From Zonotrichia leucophrys gambelii (taxonomy: Eukaryota > Chordata > Aves > Passeriformes > Passerellidae), in assembly GCF_028769735.1 (NCBI RefSeq), contig NC_088170.1, positions 62,597,085 through 62,661,084 on the forward strand: DNA of 64,000 nt. Reading direction: 5' to 3'. A model generated the notes under the pieces. The model worked only from the letters and a program-made list of their open reading frames with translations, ran no database searches and had not been told where the DNA came from. Shown in pieces: positions 36,672-48,740 of this stretch (within the stretch, counting starts at the first letter, position 1; each line of letters starts with the position of its first letter). Both the position numbers and the translations under genes were made by a program.

Positions 36672-39600
36672 GTTATAGGAGGTAATTTTGCTGTTTTCTG
36701 ATAAACTACAGCTTCATCTGCTATCTATAGAATCTTTGGTAACTGTGCTCACTTATCGAGTCTTTATGATTGCCTGGAATGTTAATCCTCTTTGTGTCCC
36801 ATTGCCACAGCAAACACTCACTGCTTCTGGAACCTTCTCAGGAAGCCTCTGGCCCCATTGGTGCTTGACATCTGCTTTTTCATATCTTCATTTCTCCCTT
36901 ATTTTAAATTACTAAATTTATAAACAAAACATTCCCATTAGCCCTATTATTAGGTAAATAAGCCTTTAATCTGCTTATTTCCTGGATAAATTGTGGCTTA
37001 TGTCTAAGAGTGTTGCATCCTGATCTATCCAATCTAAACTGCCATCTTGAAGGTCTGCTCTCCAGGGTTTCTTATCTTTGGGGCTTTTATGTAGGAGCTA
37101 AGGGTCTCCAGAAAGTTCACTATAGCTGTCCACATTAGATCAGGTGTGTCTGAGTCCAGGATAAGAAGATTTAATTTCTGGGTGTGAAACACAGAACGTT
37201 TCAGTGGCACAGTAAGGTAAGATCCACATTAGCCCATTTGCCTGTGAGCAGAACAGTGTTCAGAATTGTGAAATGGAGACACTGTATGCAGACATGAGGG
37301 AAATACAAGACCACTTGGAGAACTGGTGCCTGAGAGCCCAATTCAAGGACTTGTGATTTGGTGCCACAAGTCTGCTCTTAGAGGAGACAAGATGCTTTGA
37401 ACCTGCCTCCCTGAAATGGGGTTTCATATCTTCATCATGTTAAAAAAGTCACTGCAGATCCTCGGAGCAGGAATCAAACACCTCCCCAACTCAGCCAGAC
37501 ATGCCAATGTCAGTGTTAACCCCAGGATCCAATTTGGCTGCTCTTCTTGTGGCTCCATAACCCTACTATGTTAAACCCCACCTTAATCCCATGTTCCTTC
37601 CACAAGAACATTTGGACCAGACTCCAGGCTGATCAAAAAGTCTGCCTTGTCCTGTTGATCTAGGAAAAGAGCTAGACATTTAACCACTACTCTAATCCAT
37701 ACATTGAGTAACTGGATGAATTCAAATGCCCCCCACAGATTTTTCACAGGTATTTTTTTTCTCTCTGGCACTTTCATGTGAATTATATGGGGTAATAGAA
37801 AGCTAAATTTTCATGAAGCAGGTAGCTTAGAAAAGTGGCCTCATAGTTTTCATTTCAGATGTGCAGATGATTCAGAGGTAAGATGAGGAATAATACAAAT
37901 TCAGATTGAAAATAACATTTTATGTAACTGAACACAGGAGCAGTTTAATAATGAAAAGTTTGTCATCTCTGATTAGGTATCTATCTAGGTATGACATACA
38001 CTAAGGTAAGGGGAAGCCATGATCTTAGTGCAGAGAGAATGACAAATTTTTCTCTCATATTGATTGCTTCTGAAGTACTATTCCTCTAACATTTTCCTTC
38101 ATTTATCACACTCTGTATCTGCAGGACTTGCATTTGTGGTCCCCTAAATGGCCTGTTGATTAACTCCATGTGTACTCTGGGCAAAACATTAGTGACATTC
38201 CTTTAGAACACAAGTGCCCATTATAACTGGAAGTGAGCACTAAAAGCCAGGAGATCATCTAGAGTAACTAATGGGGTGGCTATTATGGACTGCAATGTAG
38301 CAGAAGATATTATTTTTTTCTTAATTACCATGAAAGTTGCTTGAAATCTCTGTTCTTTTCTACTAGCAAGTAATAGAAATCTAAATCAAATTTAAAGTCT
38401 CCTGAATTAAATTTTACTGTTTGTAGAATGAAAACTAGAGAGTTAGCAGAGTATTCATGCTAATTACTCTTGTGAGATTTTGAAAGCTTCATGGCAAAAC
38501 CTGATTTCACTCATTGGAACATAATTTGTTTGTTGTCAAGGAACAAAAATAATGTAAAGATTATGTTTCCACTTCTTCCAGTATGGTATGTTATTGCTAC
38601 ATGAATAGAAAATATGCTGAGATCTTACATCATATGTACAGGTAAAATATGCTAACACAGTGCAAAAGTGAAAATTAATCTCTCCTATTGCATACAGAAG
38701 GGCATCACAAAATAATAGTGGGGTAAAGACCTCTCCTTCCACAAAACAAAGTAAACAAAATTGTTTTAAGAGGACAGAAGAAATAAAATAGAGTAAGAGT
38801 AGAACAGATATCAATAGTTCTGTCTGAAAACACTTTACATATAGACAGAGAACCCTGCGCTTATACTCACTCCTTAACAGTGAAAAACTGGAGACTTCCT
38901 TGTAAAAAATTGATTTGGGATATTCAGCTTAGATTAAGGATACATCCTATTGAGAAAAGCTTTCTTCATAATAAAAAGCTAAAAGCTTCCTCTGCTATTT
39001 GTGTGGACTATTGCTAAAAGAAAAAGAGTCATTAACAACAACAAAATCTAGCAAAAGCTGTGGCACCAAACTTGTGATAGCTACCTCATGAGGTGTCAGA
39101 TGAAGGTTCCCAATACAATCGCCCCTGGGTGACAAAAATGGTATTTTCAAAAACTCGTAAATTCAAGGGGACACCAGATCAGATTTTCAGAAATACTTCA
39201 TGAAAGGCTGATGAGAAACATTCATCATTCCAGCAAATAATCAAAAATCAAAATGGTGGGAACCTTATCTAAGATACTTTTACAAAGGAATTGATATCTT
39301 TGCCATTTCTGCAGTGTTTCACAGAATTCTTACACCTATGCACTCCAGTCTAGATGGTGTCTTAGATCCCATCTCAGTTTAATGTGAAAAGGTTCAGACT
39401 TCATTGTGGCTGTTCTTAGTTACAAAAGTTATCTCCAACCTGGCTGATTGCAGCCTTAGCAGCACAGGGAATGCAGTGGCTCTGATGACTGATGGAGAGT
39501 AAAGAGAGCACTTGAACCTCTGTGTGCCAGAGGGGCAGTGGCTGTCTGAAGGACAGGCAGGAGAGCCAAGAACACTGTTCTGATATAATATCAGCTCCCA

Positions 39601-41959
39601 AAACCCTGCCAGTGCCACAGCTGCTTGGTATTTTTGGTGGATAATTTTGCTGCTCTTATGTGACTTTTCTTTATTCTTGAAAAATATCATGGAGATTTCC
39701 TCCTTGTGTGACTATCACAGTTAGGGAGATAATAGGAACTGGTCTTGGCTGCATCCCCAGGCTTACTGTGCTTGGAAAAGAACATGATTATGTATGAAAG
39801 CAGAAACACATAGTCCAAGCACAAGGAAAAAGGAGCACAATAAATGCTCCATTAACTCTGTATATTCTTGCTTTGTTGTAAATTATGTCCTGATGAGTTA
39901 GATTATAATCAAATTAAGGTAGAATTTTATAGTGAAAGTAATAAATATTAAAACTTACCTATTATTTTCAGCTATCTTAAAAGCTCTAAAAAAATTAAAT
40001 CTCTGTTTTAACACTGTTCTTGAGAAAACTGTAATATATAAAGTTAATTATACTTTCCCAGAACATAAATAATATTCATATCAAAGAACATAACAGTCTG
40101 GAGACTTCTGAAAGGAAGTCTCCTTTGGAGTTCAAGCCTTCCTTTTCCAGCTTCACTGGTAAAAATGAAACAGTCCATGAAAATACTTTCTTCATAGTTC
40201 CTTTGTTTTTACATTTTTCCCATCTGGTAGAGGCTCTAATTAGGACTTTGTTGCCTGAATTTTGGTGGGAATTCTGTAATTCAATATAATCTTAGGAGAT
40301 TTTAAATTTTTCCTATTGCTATTTCATTGCATGATAACCTGATGTAAACAAGACCTTTTCAACATTTCATTGTGCTACAAATAAAATCGCAAAGTAATAA
40401 ATTCCCATTTCTGTCTTTAGCAATTCTATCAGTTCAAGGTAACATGAACACAGCAATCATTTCACTAAACCCTTTAAATTCTTTTCTGGACAGGGCACAG
40501 AACTGAGCATTAAGCACTGAGTGCCATCTAGTGCACACATTGTACTTTATGGACAAAAGCAAAAGAAAAGAATCTTCTAAATACAGTTTCCAGGGGAAAA
40601 AAAAAAGGTATGGAAAAAGTTGCTATGTCTTAAATATGGATCATTAAATTACAGTGTGTCATTTAAACAAAAATAATTATAAGAACACGTTTCAGACTAG
40701 AGGGAGAGATGTATGGACACAAAACTATTGGATAGTCATGTATAATATTCTGTTGGTAGACTAAGCTCTTTAAACACACCAGGAATTCCTTGTATCCTTT
40801 ATTCCCCATATGATTTCCCAGTGTGCCACCTTCTCATCCTACTTTATGTCTTAGAACAGTCTAAGCCATTTACAACTTGTAATTTGCTAAATTACTTCTG
40901 TTCTTTCCTTCTGGGAAAAAAGTGAATCTTAACTGAGATGTTTGGCAGGGTTAAAAGCTATGCTATTTCTCCAGCTCTTTGATCTATAGGCAATTTTAAT
41001 CCCATTAGGTGACAAATTGACTTATCAATTGCCATAGCTTTGTTGGTCCCACATTTCATTCTCCAGTTTTCCAGTTTTCACCAAAATCAATAAGAACCTT
41101 CCCACTGACATCTGGCCCTATTTTCTGTATGATTGCACTGTGGTTTGGTAAACTGAGCTCCTTCAGAAAAATGTCACTAGTGTGAATTAAGTCCTTGCTT
41201 CACGTTGGGGGGTACAGCCTGAAGAATTCAAACATTTAAAGTATTTAACACTTTATCAAAACTTTTAAGGTGATGAATATCTATGTAAATTGATAGCTGG
41301 TATGGTTTGAAATGGCAAAAAATGGAACTTCATGGACTAGTCCTATAATATAATATCTCAGAGGCGTTTTTCCAATGTAAGCTCGATGTTTACAGTATCT
41401 TCATTTGCATAAGTTAGTCCTCATTTGGTTGCAAGATTCAGTATATATAATTTCATGTTACAGATCTAAAAATCTTATCTGTGGATCTGATTAATAACCA
41501 GGTAGAGAAACCCAGTAGGAGCATTTCCATACATAGCATCAGTTCATGTAACTTTTAGTTCAATTTTCTTCAGAAATGTGCAAAGGTATGTATTTCTAGT
41601 TATCTCAAAAGCCTGGACTGGAATGAATGTTTTCAGAAGTTTCCTAATATGTTTTTAATGAAAAAATCTTTTGAGTGTTATTGTGTTAAAAGAAGAAAGT
41701 CAGAGCTCTAAAGAAAACATACATAAAGTCACTGAGGTCTCCAAGTGTATTAACAAAACATGAAAGTTGTTCTTTAGAAGAAAAATAAGAGTTTTAAAAG
41801 ATAAATGGCTCATGAAGTGCTTGCTAAGTGCTGTATACTGCATGCAGCTAGGTGGGTACAAAGGCACAGAGACAGAGAGAAGAGGCAACCTGCTGCTGTC
41901 AGTAGAGAAACTAATTATCCACGAAAGTGTTTCTGTTTGCATATCTGTGGTGAAAAGGG
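36672..41959. other. Long AT-rich stretch without recognisable gene
   Basis: Frames are mostly under 100 codons. Segments at about 37250-37560 and 39420-39620 are slightly GC-richer but unassignable. A 9-bp-stem hairpin lies at 40100-40123. A 137-codon minus-strand frame (41700-42113) overlaps the following CR1 in antisense and is not a gene. Confidence 0.5.
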
Positions 41960-42454
41960 TAGAAAGGAGCAGCCTGAGGTGCATCAAGCACAGCATCACT
42001 AGGTGGTCAAGGAGGGGATTGTCCCACTTTGCACGTGTGCCATACAAGGAGAAGCTGAGGTCACCTGGTTTGTTCAGCTTGGAGAAGAGGAGGCTGAGGG
42101 GAGACCTCATCACAGTCTACAACTTCCTTATGAGGAGAAGCAGAGGGGCAGGCACTGATCTCTTCTCTCTGGTGACCAGTGACAGGACCTGAGGGAATGG
42201 ACTGAAGTTGTGTCAGGGCAGATTTAAGTTGGATATTAGGAAAAGGTGCTTCACCCAAAGGTTGTTTGGGCACTGGAACAGGGTTCCCAGGACAGTGGTC
42301 ACACCACCAAGCCTGACAGAGCTCAGGAAGTGTTTGGATAACATTCTCAGGCACACAGTGTGGTTGTTGGGGCTGTCCTGTGCAGGGCTGGGAGTTGGAC
42401 TTCCTTGCTCCTAATGGGTCACTTCCAACTCAGGATATTCCATGATTCTATGAA
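41960..42454 (+). repeat. CR1 fragment: ORF2 end and 3' UTR
   Basis: It starts near 'gcatcaagcacagcatcact' in the ORF2 end, then 'ttcagcttggagaagagg', 'gaggggagacctcatcac', 'ggatattaggaaaaggtgc' and the tail 'ttccatgattctatgaa'. It abuts the unnamed repeat at 42458, so it probably inserted at or in that repeat. Confidence 0.93.
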
Positions 42455-42457
42455 CTA

Positions 42458-43045
42458 TTGCATCCAACTATTGTTGACTCTGGGTTGCAGTACCAATCAC
42501 CTTACTACACAGGGAAGCAGAGGAGAAAACACAAACAACCACACACACACCCAAAAACCTGCTTTAAATTCTGAATATACTTAACCTAGTTACACAGAAA
42601 AAGACAACACATTAGAGATAAGTGCTGAGCTGCAGTAGCAAAATGTGATGAATGGCAGATAAAAGAAGTGAACTTTGTCTACCAGAAGAGGAGGATACAA
42701 AACAGCACTGCTCAGGTGTAACATCTGTACCTGGGGAAGAGGGGCTGGAGGAATCCTGCTCTCTCTCTTCTGCTTCTGCCCCTGTTTCTGCCGGGGCAGT
42801 GATTTTCCTTTACACCTCATTGTTGTCTCCTTTGTTCTTTCATGCTTTTTGGGGTGTTTTACATGTAATTGGTACACAATTCATATTGCCTCTGCTGTGC
42901 CCAAGTCAGGTTCTGCCCAGCTCTTGGGACTGCCTTGCTTTAGTGATCAATATAGAGGAGTTGAGATTTCTGCCATTCCTCAAGAACAAGTGGAACTACC
43001 CTATACTTGTACCATCAATTCCTCTGCTATTAATCTAGTCCTGGG
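42458..43045 (-). repeat. Unnamed dispersed repeat, copy A
   Basis: Read on the minus strand, it aligns along most of its length with 52345-52925 on the plus strand. Shared exact anchors include an 18-base match (42580-42597 against 52796-52813, containing GTAACTAGGTTAAG) and a 13-base match (42907-42919 against 52453-52465, TGGGCAGAACCTG). Between them come collinear blocks around 'aaaagca' and 'cagaagcagaagag'. The two copies are clearly diverged. I recognise no family; an old LTR or non-autonomous element is possible. Overlapping frames of 95-128 codons lie on both strands. Confidence 0.75.
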
Positions 43046-44693
43046 ATGATGGTATGGATGAGGTGAACGACTGAAAGCTGATAAGCATCTGCTGTTTTAC
43101 ACCAACAGATGTATTTGTGTCCATTGAAAATACCTTTTTTTTGTTCTTGAGATGGATAAAAATTCCAAACTTAGAGATTTTCATCCTTGAAAGAGGTACA
43201 AGAAGGAACTAAGAAACACAAGTGTTATAAATAAAAAAAAAAACACTTTAGATTAATATTATATTCTAGACATTTTAATAACGGGCAATTTTGCATACTT
43301 GTGTGTTTACTAGAAGTGGAATAGTGCTAGAAAAAGGCTTTGCAGCCAAATGAAAATGAGCATGTAATGAATTTGGAGTGGAAAAGATTTACCATAGGCA
43401 CATCTAAATACCAGGTGTGAATGACTCATGAACTCATCTAATCTCAGGACTGAATCACGACTCAGTAAATACCATTTGCCTTCTTCACACAAACAAAACA
43501 GAAAGAATCCTTCAGCTTATGACCCAAAGCAGAACAATTTATAAACTCCTTTGATGAGATGTTAGTTTCCATAGAGAGATAAGTAATCCATCGAAAAAGC
43601 ATTGCTGACATTTAGTACCAAGCAAAAGCATTTTTTTCAATGTGAAATATGTCTCATCAGGGTACTCAGCATAGCTGGAAAAAATTAAGCAAACTTTTGA
43701 GTGCCAAAGCCCTTCTTCAGGTTTAAGATAGGCTTGGTACATTTAAAAGTTAAGTGGAAATTGAAAACATTTTTTCAGGCAGTCAGATATTGGTAAGGTC
43801 ATCTCTGAGAGAAAAGGTGTTTGATTTCTGTGAATCAGAGTGCATATTCTAAGAAGAAAAGGACCAGGGAGCAGGGAAGGAGAAATAAATAAATAAATAT
43901 CATAAGGCAGTTATCTTCTGGATAATTTCTGTAACAATTTAGTAGAGGAGAAGAAAATAAGAGCATGTCCTAACAGCAATACCAGTACTGAGTTTGCTTC
44001 TTTGTGTATGCAGTAGAATTATGAATCTCAGCTCCCAACATCACTGAAAAAATATTTGTCTTTTCCCTTTAAGATGAAGTCTTAGAGATCAGAAATAAAG
44101 TAATTTAAAGTAATTTAAACAGTTAAATTACTGTTTTAAAAATATTAATCTTTGTTAGATAGCCTCTTACAGAGGTTTTGGAGTGTTCATCCAAACCCAA
44201 AAAGAACTGTGATGTTGTAGACAATTTTCAGTACACACAAAATTGCACAGGCTTACACTGATAGATACTGAGAGAACAGAAATGCTGTATCATGGAAGGA
44301 GAAATCCTATTCAAACTTTTTTCACCAGGCTTGAACATTTGAAATAATACATGGGGAACAGTGAGCACAACAGTTTTGCTTCTGTCAGTCTGCAAGGTTT
44401 AGAAAAGAGATGGACTTTTACCACTACAGCTTTGGGGAGGTGAGAGAGCTGCAATGCCTGGAACAAAGGAGAGAAATCTAGATTCTTACTCACACTTGAA
44501 TCAAGCTTCAGAGGTGTCATCCCATGATTCATTCAGATGCAGACAGTATTAAATTCAAAATCTTGTTTAGTGGCAAAGAAGAAGCATGCATTAATTAATA
44601 TAGAGGCATGAAATTTTTGTTTGTGTAAACAAAATCTCAGAAGTTTAATTATTATTATAATAGAACCATAGAATCATTTTACTTTCATTTAAG
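43046..44693. other. AT-rich DNA without recognisable gene
   Basis: It includes a short (AAAT)n run at 43882-43899. No frame exceeds 75 codons. Confidence 0.55.
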
Positions 44694-44756
44694 TTACCAG
44701 TGGTGAGTTTTGAGCTGCACAGAGGTGGTCTCAAAGGTAACAAGAGACAAAACTAG
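44694..44756 (+). repeat. Inverted repeat, left arm
   Basis: It matches the reverse complement of 46730-46798 over about 63 bases, with few mismatches and a 6-base gap in total. The outer end reads TTACCAGTGGTGAG and the inner end CTAG. The CR1 at 44762 starts 5 bp inside it. Confidence 0.85.
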
Positions 44757-44761
44757 TCTCT

Positions 44762-45900
44762 TCATAGAATGGTTTGAGTTGAAAGGAACCTTAAAGATTA
44801 CCAGGTTCCAATCCCCCTGCCATGAACAGGGACATCTTCCACTAGAGCAGGTTGCTCAAAGCCCAATCTAACCTGGTCTTGAACACTTCCAGGGATGGGG
44901 CATCTACAGATTCTTGGGACAGAATGATCCAGTGCCTCACCACTCTCTGAATAAAGAACTTTTTCCCAACATCTAATCCAAATCACTACCCTTTTAGTTA
45001 AAGTGTTAGTTAAAAACTGTTCCTTCTTGTCCTAACACCAGCTGTCCTTGTAAAAAGTCACTCTTTTTTTAAGCCCACTTTCAGTACCAAAGCCTTCTCT
45101 TCTCCACACTGAACAATGCCAAAATTTAAACAATATCTGTTTTCACAGAAAAAACTCCAGCCCTCTCATCATCTTTGTGATATCCTCTGGACTCACTCCA
45201 ACAGATCCACATCTTCCTTGTGCTGAGGACCCCAGAGCTGAACACTGTAGCTCAGGTGGGTTCTCAAGAGGGCAGAGTAAAGGAGCAGAATCACCTCCCT
45301 CAACCTGCTGTCCATGCTATTTGTGATGCAGCCCAGGATAAGGTTGGCCTTCTGGACTGCAAGCAAACATTGTTGGATCATGTCCAGCTTTTCATGCATG
45401 AGAGCCCCTAGGCCCTTCTCCACAAGGCTCCTCTCTGGGGGTTCTTCTCCCAGTCTCATGCCTGAGACTGCCCAACCCAGGTGCAGCATCTTGCACTTGT
45501 TGAACTTCATTAGGTGCTCATGGGTCGACTTCTCAAGTTTCTCCAGGTTCTCTTGGATGGCATCCCTTCCTTCTTTTGTGTCAAGTGTACCACTCAGCTC
45601 CATGTCATCTGCAAACCTGCTGAAAGGTCACTTGACATGAGTGTGTCATGGATAAAGATATTACAGATCACCTGCCCCAAGACAGAGCCCTGAGGGGCAC
45701 CACTCACCACTGGCCTCCATGTAGGTATGGAGACATTGACAAAAATTCTCTGGCTGCATCCATCCAGCCAATTCCATATCCACTGAATAGTGCACCCTAC
45801 AAATCCACGTGTCTCCAGTTTGGAGATAAGGATGTGTGCAGCTTTATAGAAGTCATAATTGATGACATTTGTCAGTCATTTCTTGTTAACTGTGGCAGCA
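44762..45900 (-). repeat. CR1 fragment: RT C-terminal part and 3' UTR
   Basis: On the minus strand the 3' end is at 44762 ('ttcatagaatggtttgag'). The coding part includes a 136-codon open frame (45193-45603) with EKLEKSTHEHLMKFNKCKML, then QQCLLAVQKANLILGCITNS and REVILLLYSALLRTHLSYS, the standard CR1 ORF2 C-terminal block. The frame is open over that stretch but the element is 5'-truncated and lacks the catalytic half, so it is dead. The upstream end fades near 45880-45900. Confidence 0.94.
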
Positions 45901-46729
45901 ACTCTTTCATAACCCAGATCTAATTTTAAAGACAAAGAGGAATACAGTTAGAACACAGAAAAAAACTCTCAGCAATAGAAGCAGAACTGTTAAAATTGTT
46001 CTTTATGTGCTTTGTTTCTACCCCTTTCCAGATGTGATGCTCATCCTTACCCTGCTCCTCTGCCTCCTGGGGCTGGCAGCTTCCTTTAGGGAGTGGAAGG
46101 CAGTGAGTTGCCAGCATCTGGAGTCCTTTGTCATGGCAATGGTTTCTTCTTCTTCATGTCTGGATCTGCATTAGGCATATTAGGAGCCTTGTGCCAGACT
46201 TTGAGTTGGAGGAGATGGTGACTTGGAGCAGGCCCTGTATGGCACTGCCACCAACTTGGCCTTGCCTTTATCAGATACTACAGCAAGGAATTTCTCCTGA
46301 GAACATCTGTTAGGAACAGAGTTGTTTCCTCAGAAGAAAATTATATAACATCTCAGATGATCACAAGGGAAAGCTTCTCTCAGTGGATGGGATTTGCTTC
46401 ACTTTTTGCAGCACTGTGGGAAAACCCATGTGGGCTCCTTCTGAAGCTGTACAGATACAGGCTGTCCAGCATCTGAAATCCAAAGGGATTTGTGCCCTCT
46501 CTGTAGTACTCGCCTTATTCTGCCTTATGAAAGCAGTCAGCTTATTAAGCCATTTATTTTCAGGTCATACTGAGGTTGTCACATTAGCCATCAGGTGCAG
46601 GACATGAATCCATTTCTAAATGTTTACTAACATCCATTTGCAACTTTCTGTCTTCATTGCTCTGCACTTCCACCTACACATGAATTTACCATGTGCTGTG
46701 ATCTTTGTGTGTGTTAAACAAAAAAAATA
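45901..46729. other. Sequence between CR1 and right inverted arm, no recognised gene
   Basis: It is a little GC-richer at 46020-46270. Frames of 61-74 codons have no recognisable domain. If the flanking arms are the ends of one element, this would be its internal part. Confidence 0.45.
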
Positions 46730-46798
46730 CTAGATTTGTCTCTTTTCCTTGCTACCTTTAAGATCACCTCTGTGCAGCTCCAAACTCACCACTGGTAA
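46730..46798 (-). repeat. Inverted repeat, right arm
   Basis: This is the reverse complement of the arm at 44694-44756, about 88% identical by eye. Confidence 0.85.
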
Positions 46799-48676
46799 TT
46801 AAAAGTTGTAGGTCAAGGCAAGCCAGGTGGACAGGACACTGAAGCCTCAAGCCTTTTAACCTTAGTAAAAAGTGTTAATAAGTTTCAATACTGCCTTTAA
46901 GTATTTCTAGCAATTTTTCATTAAAAAATAGACAATTATTTTTTTTTATTTACAAAAATTTGTTGAAAAGTAGGCTTGTAATGCATAAATATAGTTCTTT
47001 TCAGTTGTGAGAATATAATGATAATTATCACATAGATGACAGAAAATTTTTTATATCTAAAAGAAGTCTGTAGATAGATATCTTCAAGACATTTGGAATT
47101 TGTTACCTCAAGCCTGTCAATACATTAGATTTCTGACTTGGGTCACTGGTTAAAAATAGTGAAAGAAGAAACCATGGTAGATGTAGAAAATGGCATAAAA
47201 GGCAAAATAAATTTTGTAAAGATGGATAAATAATTTTGGGCTTCAGCAGACAGTAGATCTTACTAATGGACCACGTGAGAGAAGGAAATATAAAGCCTGG
47301 ATTATGCCCTGAACAAGATTTCATTTGAGTCAACCATTTGAGTTCTGGTAGGGAAAGGAGGTTCTTGGTTGGTCTTTGAGTTTAGAAGTAGTAGAGACAA
47401 ACCATGCTGTAAGCAGTTTGGTGGTTTATCCTTATCATCAAACATAGGCTTGACAACCTGGGATTTGTCTTAAAAGGGATTTCCTCTGGCACCTGCTAAA
47501 AGGCAGCCAGACTCTGTAAATAACCTGACCTCAGGTGGGATTCAGGTGATGCACATGGACATTTAGGAATGCATCCTTGCAGTGCTCCAGCTCCTCAGGA
47601 TGTTCCCATGTCTGAGCTTAAACAAATTTTAATCTAGAGCTTGTTTAATCTTTGATCTAGCAAGATCCTTTCATGATCAAAATAATTTGTCCTAGAAAAT
47701 TCTCAGTTCTAAACAACAAACTGAAAATCAAAATTGAAAATTTCGGATGTAGGTAGTGCAGAAACCATTTCCAATTCTGCTAGTTATGGAACTAACGGAA
47801 CTCATGTAAGTTAAATGTGTCTCTTTCTCTCAAGTTCTGTAACAGATAGGTAAGCAGGTTGTTGGTTTTTTTTTAAGGTTAAAATGTTCCTAAATGAACA
47901 ATAAAATGAAAGGTACAAGGAAAAGTACTGAGCATGTTCAATTCATTTGGGGCATTCTGATTTTGTGCAAAATGCTGGCTTGAAGCATAGCTGGATTTAC
48001 AGAAGAGGGAGTTCTGTAATGATCCTAAGAATCCCAAATCAGTTTTATTTTCTCTTGGTGTTTTCAAATCAATCCTGCAATCAAACATGTTTTTTCTTTT
48101 ATCTATCAGTGCAAAATACCTGTCTGTTCTTTCACTAGCAGTTCATAACAGCTATCAGTATTTAGATTATCTCTCTAGCTGTAGTTTCAATATATTAATT
48201 AATTAATAAACTTCCACATTTACTGATGTAACCTAAGATAAAGAACAAACCAAGCCAAATAAACTAAACTCTGGATTATGTTCTGGGCATAACTACCCAC
48301 ATGACTAGTTTCCTATAGAGAAATCAAAGAACAAGCAAGCAAACTCCCCAAACAAGAGAAATTTAAGAAACATTCAAAACTGAAATAATTTTAGGGCTCA
48401 ATACTACATGGGTAGATGTTAAAATTCTGTATAACAGTGTTAAAATCGATATTTCTGCTTTCTGTTGAAACCACACATCCACATTTTATGGAGTTATGTC
48501 ACCATCTCCTGGCAAAAAGGAGTGTTTGCAACTTTTATAAATCCAATCAAAAACAACAGCTGTGTGCTTCCTCTGAAGTTCCCATCTCCAGCTCAGTTCA
48601 ATTACCAGAGCTCCCAATTGCCTGTGGTACATTAATGAGGGCTGGAGGGGCAGAACTATATTATCTGCACCTTTTA
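46799..48676. other. AT-rich DNA without recognisable gene
   Basis: Frames are all under 80 codons. No repeat family is seen. Confidence 0.55.
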
Positions 48677-48740
48677 AACAACAACAACCACAACAACAAC
48701 AACAACAACAAAAATAATAATAATAATAACAATAATAACC
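48677..48740 (+). repeat. (CAA)n-(TAA)n compound microsatellite
   Basis: CAA units with one CCA interruption give way to TAA units. The poly-asparagine end of the 110-codon frame 48416-48748 is this repeat and not a protein feature. Confidence 0.95.

Noticed and set aside
37440..37520. Minus-strand segment with a loose tRNA T-arm-like look
   Set aside because: No cloverleaf or proper A/B boxes could be formed.
41700..42192. 137- and 141-codon frames on opposite strands
   Set aside because: Both overlap the CR1 3' fragment and its flank; the composition and lack of domains point to chance.
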